5,930 nt of DNA. Source: an uncultured Pseudobdellovibrionaceae bacterium. GTDB lineage: Bacteria; Bdellovibrionota; Bdellovibrionia; Bdellovibrionales; Bdellovibrionaceae. Both the position numbers and the translations under genes were made by a program. The notes under the pieces are model-generated. The model was not told where the DNA came from. It did no database searches and saw only the letters and a program-made list of their open reading frames with translations. Shown here piece after piece: positions 1 through 5,587 of the stretch (positions within the stretch are counted from its first letter, which is position 1; each line of letters begins with the position of its first letter). The DNA is taken from the NCBI GenBank assembly GCA_937900305.1, contig CALCCV010000602.1:1-5930 (forward strand). The letters run 5' to 3'.

Positions 1-1421
1 TGAGACAAAGATTGAAGTGGTTTTTCTTTGAAAGTCGTTAAGGACTGAGTCACCCATTCGTCAACTGGATCAGTTAAAAGCAAAGCTTCATAGCCCTTGT
101 CTAACACGCGCTCCAAATATGGACTGCGGCGAACTTGTTCTAGCGAATCGCCAGTCAAAAAGTAAATTCCTTTTTGATCGGCTTTCATACGACCCACGTA
201 CTCTTCAAGGGTGGTCCACTGGTCTCCTTGGGTGCTTTTGAACAACAAAACGTCTTGCAGTTTGTCTTTGTGTTGCGGTTCTTGCGGCAGACCTTCTTTG
301 ATGGTGGGACCAAACTCATTCCAAAAAGTTTCATAAGCTGGTCGTTCTTTGCTCAGCATTTCTTTGAAGGTCGCCAAAATTTTGTGCACCAGGTTTTTGC
401 GAATCTGGTGCACTTGGCGATCTTGCTGCAACATTTCGCGCGAAACATTCAGTGAAAGATCCGAACTGTCCACCACCCCGCGAACAAATCGCAAGAACGT
501 AGGCAAAAGCTCTTTAGAGTCATCCATGATAAAAACGCGTTTCACATAAAGACTGAGTCCAAAGTCATAGTCTTTCATGTAGTAGTTCCAAGGTTTTTTG
601 CCCGACAAATACAGCAGCGCCGTGAACTCCATCGTCCCTTCCGCGCGGTAGTGAATCGTTTTGAGCGGCTCACTCCAGTCGTGCGAGAGGTGATGATAAA
701 ACTCCTTGTGTTCTTCAGCTGTGATTTCAGTCGGTGGTTTGAGCCACAACGCCTTCATCGAATTGAGTGTCTCATCTTCCTTTTCCGTTTTGAGCTTGAT
801 AGGGTAGGCAATGAAGTCGGAATACTTCTTCACCAGAGATTTTAAAACCCATTCGTCCGTGAAATCTTGAACTTTGTCGTCATCGCCAAATTCTTTCAAG
901 TGCAGAACAATCGAGGTTCCCACGCCTTCTGGTCGAGGAACAGAGCTGATGGTGTAAGTTCCGTCGCCACTAGATTCCCACAGCGCGCCCTCATTAGTTC
1001 CCGCTTTTTGAGTGTGCAAAGTCACTTTGTCGGCAACCATGAACGATGAATAAAATCCCACGCCGAACTGTCCGATCAGATCGGGTCGCGTGGTTTCGTC
1101 TTTGTTAAATTCCGGCATTTTCGTTCCCGAGCGAGCGATCGTTCCGATGAACTCTTGCACCTCGCTGGCGCTCATTCCAATTCCACCATCCGAAATCTTC
1201 AATGTTCGAGTGGCCTTGTCAGGCACTAGGCGAATTTCATAAGCGTGCTCACTCGGCAAGCTTAGCTCGCTTGATTTCACCACGTACTTCAATTTATCAA
1301 TCGCGTCTGATGCATTCGAAATCAACTCTCGCAAAAAAATTTCTTTCTGCGAATACAGAGAGTGAATCATCAAATCTAAGAGCTTCTTAATTTCGGCATT
1401 AAAACTGTGTGTCTGTTTCAT
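1..1421 (-). CDS. htpG: Molecular chaperone HtpG (bacterial Hsp90), 3' end beyond window
   Basis: ATP-dependent cytosolic dimeric chaperone that remodels client proteins with the DnaK system. The gene reads leftward from an ATG at 1421-1419 and stays open to the window edge, giving 473 codons; HtpG is usually about 620-640 residues, so most of the C-terminal dimerisation domain is missing. The N-terminal GHKL ATPase domain is clear: ELISNASDAIDK (residues 33-43, with Glu33, Asn37 and Asp41), ISDGGIGM (76-83, adenine-contacting Asp78) and GQFGVGFYSSF (118-128). The middle domain contains LSLNVSREMLQ, with the Arg that contacts ATP. The last visible part, ending in the LLLTDPVDEWV region, is typical of the end of the middle domain. 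The start is supported by GAGGAGA at 1435-1429, seven bases before ATG. The second residue of the DxGIGM motif is Gly where Asn or Thr is common; this position is variable in the family. Divergent from kynB. Confidence 0.98.
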   Translation of the reverse strand, partial: MKQTHSFNAEIKKLLDLMIHSLYSQKEIFLRELISNASDAIDKLKYVVKSSELSLPSEHAYEIRLVPDKATRTLKISDGGIGMSASEVQEFIGTIARSGTKMPEFNKDETTRPDLIGQFGVGFYSSFMVADKVTLHTQKAGTNEGALWESSGDGTYTISSVPRPEGVGTSIVLHLKEFGDDDKVQDFTDEWVLKSLVKKYSDFIAYPIKLKTEKEDETLNSMKALWLKPPTEITAEEHKEFYHHLSHDWSEPLKTIHYRAEGTMEFTALLYLSGKKPWNYYMKDYDFGLSLYVKRVFIMDDSKELLPTFLRFVRGVVDSSDLSLNVSREMLQQDRQVHQIRKNLVHKILATFKEMLSKERPAYETFWNEFGPTIKEGLPQEPQHKDKLQDVLLFKSTQGDQWTTLEEYVGRMKADQKGIYFLTGDSLEQVRRSPYLERVLDKGYEALLLTDPVDEWVTQSLTTFKEKPLQSLS

Positions 1422-1575
1422 CTATAGGTCTCCTCAATCGGTGTGCGAATGTATAAAGGTTTGGGCCTTAAATGAAAAAGAATTACGCGGCGCAAGCTCC
1501 CTTTGTCAAACCTTTGCCAAAAGCGCGTTTTCACTGCCAGATTTATACAATCCCTGACTGCCATCGGAGATCTCT
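1422..1575. promoter_or_regulatory. Divergent intergenic region between htpG and kynB
   Basis: This 154-base spacer must carry the leftward htpG control region and probably the rightward kynB promoter. Leftward, a consensus-like TTGACA lies at 1509-1504, but no good -10 follows at 16-18 bases. A TATACA element at 1455-1450 lies 28 bases before the htpG ATG and could be a -10 without a matching -35. Rightward, TATACAAT at 1544-1551 could serve as a -10 for kynB, again without a convincing -35. I see no clear heat-shock (sigma-32) promoter. Assignments are weak and made by eye. Confidence 0.35.
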
Positions 1576-2226
1576 ATGCCGACACCGCCTTCCGCCATTT
1601 TTGACATTTCGCCCCTCATTTCCGAACGCACCGCCGTTTTTCCCGGCGATACGCCTTTCCGAGCGCGCAATCTCCTCAGTTTCGACACTGGCGATCACCT
1701 CAAGCTCTCCAGCATCGAAACCACCGTCCATCTCGGCGCCCATGCTGATGCAACCAACCACTACCATGCCTCCGGAGCAGGCATCGAAGCCCGTGAGCTT
1801 CATCGCTACCTCGGGTGCGCCCAAGTCATCGAGGTCGCTTGCGCTCCAGGCACGCGCGTGCAAATCAGTGATTTGCGTATAGACGTCAGCGCCCGCCGCC
1901 TCCTCATTCGCACCAACTCCTTCCCCAATACTGACCAATGGACGGACGACTTCGTCTCGCTCTCCCCCGAGCTCATCCACCACCTTCACTCCCTCGGAGT
2001 CCTCCTCGTCGGAATCGACACCCCCAGCGTCGATCCTGCCACCTCCAAAACTCTCGAAAGCCACCAAGCCCTGTGGCAAACTCAAATCGCGGTGCTCGAA
2101 GGCCTGATTCTCGGTGGCGTCCCGGCAGGCACCTACCTGCTCAGCGCCCTCCCCCTGCGCCTGAAAGGCGCGGATGCCTCCCCAGTCCGAGCGGTTCTCC
2201 TCCCCCCAAATTACGACTTCACCTAA
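1576..2226 (+). CDS. kynB: Kynurenine formamidase (arylformamidase), cyclase family
   Basis: Predicted to hydrolyse N-formyl-L-kynurenine to L-kynurenine and formate, the second step of tryptophan breakdown by the kynurenine pathway, in the cytoplasm. The 216-residue length is normal for bacterial KynB. Seen in the sequence: the N-terminal FPGDTPF block (22-28); the metal-binding HxGxHxD motif as His52-Leu-Gly-Ala-His56-Ala-Asp58; a following His62 (NHY); GIDTPSVDP (146-154); His163 and Glu175 with the family's 12-residue spacing; and the closing DASPVRAVLLP block (200-210). All residues expected for an active metal-dependent enzyme are present. The ATG is supported by GGAGA at 1566-1570, five bases upstream. 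No kynA or kynU is visible nearby: htpG is divergent and the DUF2147 gene follows after 134 bases, so the kynurenine context is not confirmed locally. The region is C-rich with many C-ending codons. Confidence 0.95.
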   Translation: MPTPPSAIFDISPLISERTAVFPGDTPFRARNLLSFDTGDHLKLSSIETTVHLGAHADATNHYHASGAGIEARELHRYLGCAQVIEVACAPGTRVQISDLRIDVSARRLLIRTNSFPNTDQWTDDFVSLSPELIHHLHSLGVLLVGIDTPSVDPATSKTLESHQALWQTQIAVLEGLILGGVPAGTYLLSALPLRLKGADASPVRAVLLPPNYDFT

Positions 2227-2360
2227 CCAAAAAAACAAATTACCCGAAGACAATCGAATGCAAGAACCCAACAATCCGAAAACAAATTTTGCGTCACCAC
2301 AAAACGGGGAAAAGCGACCCGGAACAAAAATTAAAATTTCCAAGAAAGGAAACCACTGCC

Positions 2361-2957
2361 ATGGCCATTTCTTCCTCTATCCTGCTCCCGCTCTCGCTCC
2401 CGCTTATTCTCACGTTCACGTTCTCGCTACTCAATCCAGCAGCAGCCCGAGCTGCCAATTCCGAAACTCAATCCCAATCTCAATCCCAATCTCAATCTCA
2501 ACCTCAACCTCAATTTCAACCTCAATCTCCACCAGTCGCGCCCGCGCAAGAGCAATCTGGCGAAATCAACACTGCCATCGTCGGCCTTTGGAAAACCATC
2601 GATGACAAAAGCAAAGAACCCAGAGCCATCGTGCAAATCACCGAAGAGAACGGCGTCCTGCACGGAAAAATCATCAAACTTTTTCCCCGCAAAGATCGTC
2701 CACCAAATCCAACCTGTGAAAAGTGCGAAGGAGACAAAAAGAATCAACCCATCCTTGGCCTCGAATTTCTCTGGGGTCTAAAAAAATCCTCAGACACCAA
2801 ATGGGAGGGCGGCGAAATCCTCGACCCCGAATCCGGCAGCGTCTACTCCTCAAAAGCCGAACTCATCGAAAACGGAAACAAACTAAAGGTGCGCGGCTTT
2901 CTCGGCATTTCCATTCTCGGTCGAACGCAAGTTTGGGAGCGCGCGGTTGGGGAATAG
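2361..2957 (+). CDS. Exported DUF2147 family protein with Gln-rich linker
   Basis: Secreted or periplasmic protein of the DUF2147 family (function not established), 198 residues. Residues 5-24 form a hydrophobic signal segment, with likely signal peptidase I cleavage after the Ala-rich AAARA stretch (27-31); the n-region has no Lys or Arg, which is unusual. Residues 37-56 are ten Gln-x dipeptides (mostly QS, QP), then a Pro-rich linker. The DUF2147 domain covers about 73-195: GLWKTIDD (75-82), GKIIKLF (102-108), CEKC (119-122, a CxxC pair typical of the family), PILGLEFLWGLK (130-141), GGEILDP (150-156), and the terminal GRTQVWER (187-194). The start is chosen for its signal peptide and for AAGAAAGGA at 2342-2350, ten bases upstream. 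The frame is open further upstream, but that part overlaps kynB and has no protein-like character apart from a possible TTG near 2289. A role in the cell envelope is only inferred. Confidence 0.9.
   Translation: MAISSSILLPLSLPLILTFTFSLLNPAAARAANSETQSQSQSQSQSQPQPQFQPQSPPVAPAQEQSGEINTAIVGLWKTIDDKSKEPRAIVQITEENGVLHGKIIKLFPRKDRPPNPTCEKCEGDKKNQPILGLEFLWGLKKSSDTKWEGGEILDPESGSVYSSKAELIENGNKLKVRGFLGISILGRTQVWERAVGE
2384..2422 (+). repeat. Short C-rich hexamer tract in signal-peptide codons
   Basis: Three near-identical hexamers (GCTCCC, GCTCTC, GCTCCC) fill 2384-2401, and CACGTT occurs twice in tandem at 2411-2422. Both tracts lie in the codons for the hydrophobic core of the DUF2147 protein's signal peptide. 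They suggest slippage-derived sequence in the same gene as the longer hexamer array at 2469-2528. Confidence 0.5.
2469..2528 (+). repeat. Hexanucleotide tandem repeat (CAAYCY)n encoding Gln-x dipeptides
   Basis: Ten consecutive hexamers are visible: five CAATCC or CAATCT, two CAACCT, one CAATTT, one CAACCT and one CAATCT. They are in frame and encode residues 37-56 of the DUF2147 protein as QS x5, QP, QP, QF, QP, QS. Gain or loss of a whole unit would change linker length by two residues without shifting frame. Degeneracy of the later units suggests the array is not freshly expanded. Confidence 0.9.
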
Positions 2958-2976
2958 GGGGAATAGGGAAGTAGGG
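2949..2976 (+). other. G-quadruplex-type motif over the DUF2147 stop codon
   Basis: Four G-runs of 4, 5, 3 and 3 bases (2949-2952, 2957-2961, 2966-2968, 2974-2976) are separated by loops AATA, AATA and AAGTA. This satisfies the G3+N1-7 pattern. The TAG stop occupies 2955-2957, so a folded structure would sit at the 3' end of the coding mRNA. It also looks like a degenerate tandem repeat of GGGAATA. There is no T-run, so it is not an ordinary intrinsic terminator. Confidence 0.55.
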
Positions 2977-3167
2977 TGAATATGTGTTCCGAAGGAAAAT
3001 CAGGAATCAGGAAAGCAAAAATTGATCTAGATTCACTCTCTCTTACTCTCATATTGAATTGAAGGGTCGATTCGTTTACCTGCCATTTGCGTTTGGAGCA
3101 ACTGTTGCATTTCAACACCTCCGCGGTCATAAATTCTCCGCAATGTGAGCCAGTTCAATTTTCATGT

Positions 3168-3186
3168 ATGTCAATTATTTCGACAT
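3168..3186. promoter_or_regulatory. Candidate operator dyad upstream of lipid cassette
   Basis: Perfect inverted arms ATGTC (3168-3172) and GACAT (3182-3186) are separated by nine bases, with one more symmetric A/T pair inside (A3174/T3180). The centre-to-centre geometry is that of a dimeric repressor site. It lies about ten bases upstream of a possible -10 element and about 80 bases before the desaturase start. The arms are only 5 bases, so chance is a real alternative. Confidence 0.3.
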
Positions 3187-3196
3187 GCAAAAGTAT

Positions 3197-3202
3197 TACA
3201 AT
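3197..3202 (+). promoter_or_regulatory. Possible -10 element (TACAAT) for the lipid cassette
   Basis: TACAAT matches the sigma-70 -10 consensus at five of six bases. No good -35 lies 16-18 bases upstream (the region reads TTATTT or ATTATT), so an activator or a different sigma factor would be needed. A transcript starting near 3209 would have a leader of about 55 bases before the first possible start of the desaturase gene. Confidence 0.3.
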
Positions 3203-3263
3203 ACGACGTGAAATATCATTAAAGTGACGTTGGCGAAATTTTGAATTGCGTCCCTAAATTGCA

Positions 3264-4055
3264 TTGAGAGTCGTCGGGGGTCTTTTGCAGAATCGGACAT
3301 ACAACGTCATCATCTTTGTTTCTATGCATATTCTTTGCATTGTTGCCCTTTTTCACGCTTCAAAAGTCGGAGTTCTCTGTTTGTTTTTGGGGTGGCTTTT
3401 AACTGGCATCGGCATAAGCGTTGGTTACCACCGGCTCATCACGCACAAGTCCTTTAAAGCGCCACCTCTCGCGGAAAAAATCCTTACTTTATTTGGTCTA
3501 CTTGCAATGCAAGGTGGTCCCCTTACTTGGTTGGCTATACACAAAACCCATCACGCCTGTTCAGACAGTTCGGAAGATCCACACTCTGCTTCCGCAGGTT
3601 TTATTTACAGTCAATTCGGATGGATTTTTAACTCTGTTGCAAATCGAAAGCTGGCTCGCTTTTTTGCGGAAGCGAAAAAAGCATATGCAGATAATCTATG
3701 GATGATCTTTCTTGAACAGTACAATGCTCACATTTCAGTTGGTCTGTTAGTCCTCGCCGCCACGACGCTTCCCTTTGCCACATTCCTATGGGCTTTTCCA
3801 TTGCGAATAGTGCTGGTTTGGCACCTGACTTGGCTTGTGAATAGTATCGGTCACAGTGCACTCGAGATCAACGCAAAACCTAGAAACCTACCTTGGCTTT
3901 CTCTTCTAACTTTTGGCGAGGGACTGCATGCAACCCACCACTGCAATCCGAGCTCACCAAATTTCGGAAGTAAATCATTGGATTGGGGAGGTTTCATAGT
4001 GTCCACTTTTTTCAGTGACAGACCTAAATCTCCTAAGGGACGTGACCTTGCCTGA
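3264..4055 (+). CDS. Membrane acyl-CoA/acyl-lipid desaturase, SCD (delta-9-like) family
   Basis: Integral-membrane diiron desaturase that introduces a cis double bond into a fatty acyl chain using O2 and electrons from a ferredoxin or cytochrome b5-type donor. 263 residues from the TTG at 3264. All ligand boxes of the stearoyl-CoA desaturase type are present: HRLITH (His56, His61), HKTHH (His93, 96, 97), NSIGH (Asn193, His197) and HATHH (His222, 225, 226), that is nine His plus Asn. EDPHS (104-108) and GEGLHATHH are also typical. Hydrophobic segments around 13-53, 72-92 and 156-192 fit four membrane helices. Box 3 is HATHH rather than the common HNNHH or HNYHH. Start is uncertain: TTG 3264 has no visible Shine-Dalgarno, TTG 3285 has GGGGG seven bases before, and ATG 3324 would cut into the first helix. 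First gene of a co-directional cassette, overlapping the next gene. Regiospecificity cannot be told from sequence. Confidence 0.93.
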   Translation: MRVVGGLLQNRTYNVIIFVSMHILCIVALFHASKVGVLCLFLGWLLTGIGISVGYHRLITHKSFKAPPLAEKILTLFGLLAMQGGPLTWLAIHKTHHACSDSSEDPHSASAGFIYSQFGWIFNSVANRKLARFFAEAKKAYADNLWMIFLEQYNAHISVGLLVLAATTLPFATFLWAFPLRIVLVWHLTWLVNSIGHSALEINAKPRNLPWLSLLTFGEGLHATHHCNPSSPNFGSKSLDWGGFIVSTFFSDRPKSPKGRDLA

Positions 4056-4605
4056 GTCTGAAAAAATATTTAACTTTGAAGATTGCACTTTATATGGAAT
4101 TGCCGAAGTTTACGAGTCTGATTCCTATGCTCAGCTCGAGCTTCAATACATGCTCAGCAGTTATTTGCGAGGTGAAACTTTTGCTAAAGGCCTCGCTAAG
4201 CGAGGCCTGGACCGCGACGAGAATTCGTATTTCGCAAAACTCTTTGCCGATGAGTCAGCCCATGTTGAACTTTTCCAATCGTATATAAATGAAACTTTTG
4301 CCAAACTTGCATTTTTCGAAGATCCATTTGAGAGTTTAATTTCAAGTGCCAACAACTTAGAACTTGAAGTTGGATTGCTAATTCTTCATATGGTCATAGA
4401 ACCATTCGGAGTGGGCTCACTGTCTTACATAAAAAATAAAACTAGCGATAGAAAACTGAAGGCTTTCACCGCGAAGGTTATAACTGAGGAACTCGAACAT
4501 TTGTCTATGACGAAAGAGAATCAAATATTTTTTGATGAGTTTCTGCGAACGCAGTCAGAGGAAAAATTGTACGAAATTGCCAAGTGCATTGAATTTGCAA
4601 CCTAA
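4015..4605 (+). CDS. Ferritin-like diiron protein, possible oxygenase/desaturase
   Basis: Small, largely helical, soluble protein (196 residues from GTG 4015) that I recognise by motif only. Ligand candidates are Glu42, Glu80-x-x-His83 (DESAH), Glu129 (VIEPF) and Glu159-x-x-His162 (EELEH). The spacings 38, 49 and 30 are close to those of plant soluble acyl-ACP desaturases and AurF-type N-oxygenases, and Glu80xxHis83 and Glu159xxHis162 are the standard second- and fourth-helix motifs. Ferritin-like oxidase or oxygenase activity is therefore likely; the substrate is unknown. Coordinates give the longest frame, which overlaps the desaturase by 41 bases. A better start is probably TTG 4048 (185 residues), seven bases after AAGGGA at 4035-4040; GTG 4042 is also possible. 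All keep the complete bundle. The overlap suggests translational coupling. A perfect palindrome lies inside at 4188-4208, and ETFAK recurs at 54-58 and 93-97. Heme-oxygenase-like diiron proteins are the main alternative family. Confidence 0.85.
   Translation: MTDLNLLRDVTLPESEKIFNFEDCTLYGIAEVYESDSYAQLELQYMLSSYLRGETFAKGLAKRGLDRDENSYFAKLFADESAHVELFQSYINETFAKLAFFEDPFESLISSANNLELEVGLLILHMVIEPFGVGSLSYIKNKTSDRKLKAFTAKVITEELEHLSMTKENQIFFDEFLRTQSEEKLYEIAKCIEFAT
4035..4040 (+). promoter_or_regulatory. Shine-Dalgarno favouring a downstream start of the diiron gene
   Basis: AAGGGA lies inside the end of the desaturase coding sequence, seven bases before TTG 4048 and only one base before GTG 4042. The upstream GTG at 4015 has no purine-rich element. 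Spacing therefore favours TTG 4048, which would reduce the gene overlap to eight bases. Confidence 0.5.
4188..4208. repeat. Perfect 10+1+10 palindrome inside the diiron gene
   Basis: AGGCCTCGCT (4188-4197), a single A, then the exact complement AGCGAGGCCT (4199-4208). As RNA it would form a nine-pair GC-rich stem with a UAA loop. It encodes roughly residues 58-65 (KGLAKRGL). It is a GC-rich island in an AT-rich gene and has no following T-run, so it is not an intrinsic terminator. It could be a protein-binding site, an mRNA structure, or a remnant of a repeat element. Confidence 0.85.
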
Positions 4606-4632
4606 ATCAACTAGGATAATGGGAGACATTAA

Positions 4633-5493
4633 ATGTTAACCTTCGATCGAAACCTCGAAATGCACGTTTCCCGGGTTGTTGAGGCATTTATTGGCGCAGG
4701 ACCAATTGAGAATTCAACTCTTACTTTAGATGGTATGGGCGTAAACAGCGCTCTTCAGTATAAAGTTTTACGCAGGATTGGCTATGAGAATTTACTGAAA
4801 CTTAAGAGCATCAACATCGTAAGTGGGAGCACATATGCATTCATCTGTTTTATGGCCCACCACACAGGTAACTTGATTCCGTCTGCTCGCGAGTTAGAAA
4901 ACTGGGATACGACACACATTCGGCTATCAAAAATAGTCCCTCTTTGGACCGGGCTTAAGATCGGGACTAATTTTATAACAAAAACTGAGAAGCATTCGAT
5001 GCCTACCGAAAATTTGTCAGAAGTGTTGAAGTTCCTCGTTACTGCTGAAGAATACCAAGCGGAGTTCTCTCGCCGGTATCCGAACGCAACACTTTGGTTC
5101 TATGATTCCGTTGGAAAAAAGATAGTTAACTCGAAAGATGATCGTTTAAGCACGATTAAGTCTTTTGAAGCTATTCAAGCAGCGACTAGTGTGCCAGGGA
5201 TTTTTAAAAAATTTCATTTTAATGAAATGAAATTATCCGACCCAGTCTATTCGCCACAGCGGTCGAATCTTTATCGAATTCTAAAATCCGTAGGCACTCC
5301 TCATTTAATATCGAACCCGCTTAGAGAAAATCAAAGCAATCAAACATGGTATCTAAGACCTCATTCCCATAAAAATGGAAAGAGACTGCTTACCCGCGAT
5401 TTTATTAGGTATTTAATGGGCTTCAGGAATCACGAGATCAATGCTGCCATAAAATATGGCCTGTTTCGCTCAAATGAAGTGGGAGGTATTTGA
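4633..5493 (+). CDS. Divergent patatin/cPLA2-like acyl hydrolase
   Basis: Probable cytoplasmic or membrane-associated lipid acyl hydrolase or acyltransferase, 286 residues, no signal peptide. The patatin core can be followed: strand plus oxyanion-loop region LTLDGMGVNSALQYKVL (30-46), replacing the usual GGGxxG; nucleophile elbow INIVSGSTYAF (60-70); AATSVPGIF (183-191), a hallmark patatin block; and SDP (202-204) at the place of the catalytic Asp-Gly. The elbow is not canonical GxSxG: aligned as patatin GTSAG the Ser becomes Thr67, whereas aligned with cPLA2 (GLSGST) the nucleophile would be Ser64. It may be active with altered chemistry, or non-catalytic. The last 70 residues are basic and not recognised. 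ATG is supported by GGGAGA at 4621-4626, six bases upstream. It follows the diiron gene by 27 bases, so co-transcription is likely; it could release or transfer the acyl chain made by the two oxidative enzymes. Confidence 0.85.
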   Translation: MLTFDRNLEMHVSRVVEAFIGAGPIENSTLTLDGMGVNSALQYKVLRRIGYENLLKLKSINIVSGSTYAFICFMAHHTGNLIPSARELENWDTTHIRLSKIVPLWTGLKIGTNFITKTEKHSMPTENLSEVLKFLVTAEEYQAEFSRRYPNATLWFYDSVGKKIVNSKDDRLSTIKSFEAIQAATSVPGIFKKFHFNEMKLSDPVYSPQRSNLYRILKSVGTPHLISNPLRENQSNQTWYLRPHSHKNGKRLLTRDFIRYLMGFRNHEINAAIKYGLFRSNEVGGI

Positions 5494-5495
5494 TC

Positions 5496-5573
5496 ATGTC
5501 GACTTCGCAGCATTACGACTTGGTCCATGATCTTGATGTCCAGAATTCCGAGTTTAATCCGATCTCATCCTAG
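5496..5573 (+). CDS. Possible 25-residue ORF or truncated fourth cassette gene
   Basis: ATG 5496 lies two bases after the TGA of the patatin-like gene and nine bases after GGGAGG (5481-5486), a strong Shine-Dalgarno placed as in a coupled operon. It encodes 25 residues (starts MSTSQHYDLV, ends FNPISS) and stops at TAG 5571-5573. It is acidic and polar, with no signal or membrane segment. Beyond the TAG the same frame stays open 20 more codons to TAA 5634-5636, which could mean a gene broken by a nonsense change. No family recognised. It may be a real small peptide, a pseudogene remnant or a chance frame. Confidence 0.35.
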   Translation: MSTSQHYDLVHDLDVQNSEFNPISS

Positions 5574-5587
5574 CTCCATAAACTCGG
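5548..5587. repeat. Inverted repeat with 9-base perfect arms at end of cassette
   Basis: CCGAGTTTA (5548-5556) and TAAACTCGG (5579-5587) are exact complements, enclosing 22 bases that include the TAG of the small ORF. It could be an mRNA 3' hairpin or a protein-binding or recombination site. No T-run follows, so it is not a classical intrinsic terminator. Confidence 0.6.

Larger units (their letters stand above)
2958..3263. other. Gene-free spacer where base composition changes
   Basis: No supportable gene lies in this 306-base stretch. It starts with the G-run motif, then a 7-base tandem duplication AATCAGG x2 at 2998-3011, and ends with a candidate operator and -10 element before the desaturase gene. 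Sequence to the left (kynB, DUF2147) is C-rich; to the right it becomes clearly richer in A and T. An open frame on the opposite strand here (3130 down to 2843) runs back over the DUF2147 gene and has no recognisable protein features. No intrinsic terminator is apparent. Confidence 0.6.

Noticed and set aside
174..1390. Forward-strand frames of 60-93 codons
   Set aside because: All lie antisense to htpG, whose reading frame is continuous and fully motif-supported.
1543..2343. 266-codon reverse-strand open frame
   Set aside because: It lies wholly over kynB, which has complete family motifs; the reverse translation is Gly/Glu-rich with no family features. It is a shadow caused by C-rich codon bias.
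1938..2360. Upstream in-frame extension of the DUF2147 gene
   Set aside because: It overlaps kynB out of frame and is Pro/Arg/Ser-rich junk. The signal peptide and Shine-Dalgarno place the start at 2361.
2427..3130. Reverse-strand frames across the DUF2147 gene and the following spacer
   Set aside because: Mirror images of the Gln-x repeat and G-run sequences; no start signal or recognisable domain.
3225..3309. TGACGTTG (3225-3232) and CAACGTCA (3302-3309) as a leader stem around the desaturase start
   Set aside because: Exact eight-base complement, but 69 bases apart and not extended; too easily due to chance to claim as a regulatory RNA structure.
5211..5228. ATTTCAT-TTTA-ATGAAAT hairpin
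   Set aside because: A 7-pair AT-only stem inside the patatin-like coding sequence; expected by chance in AT-rich DNA.
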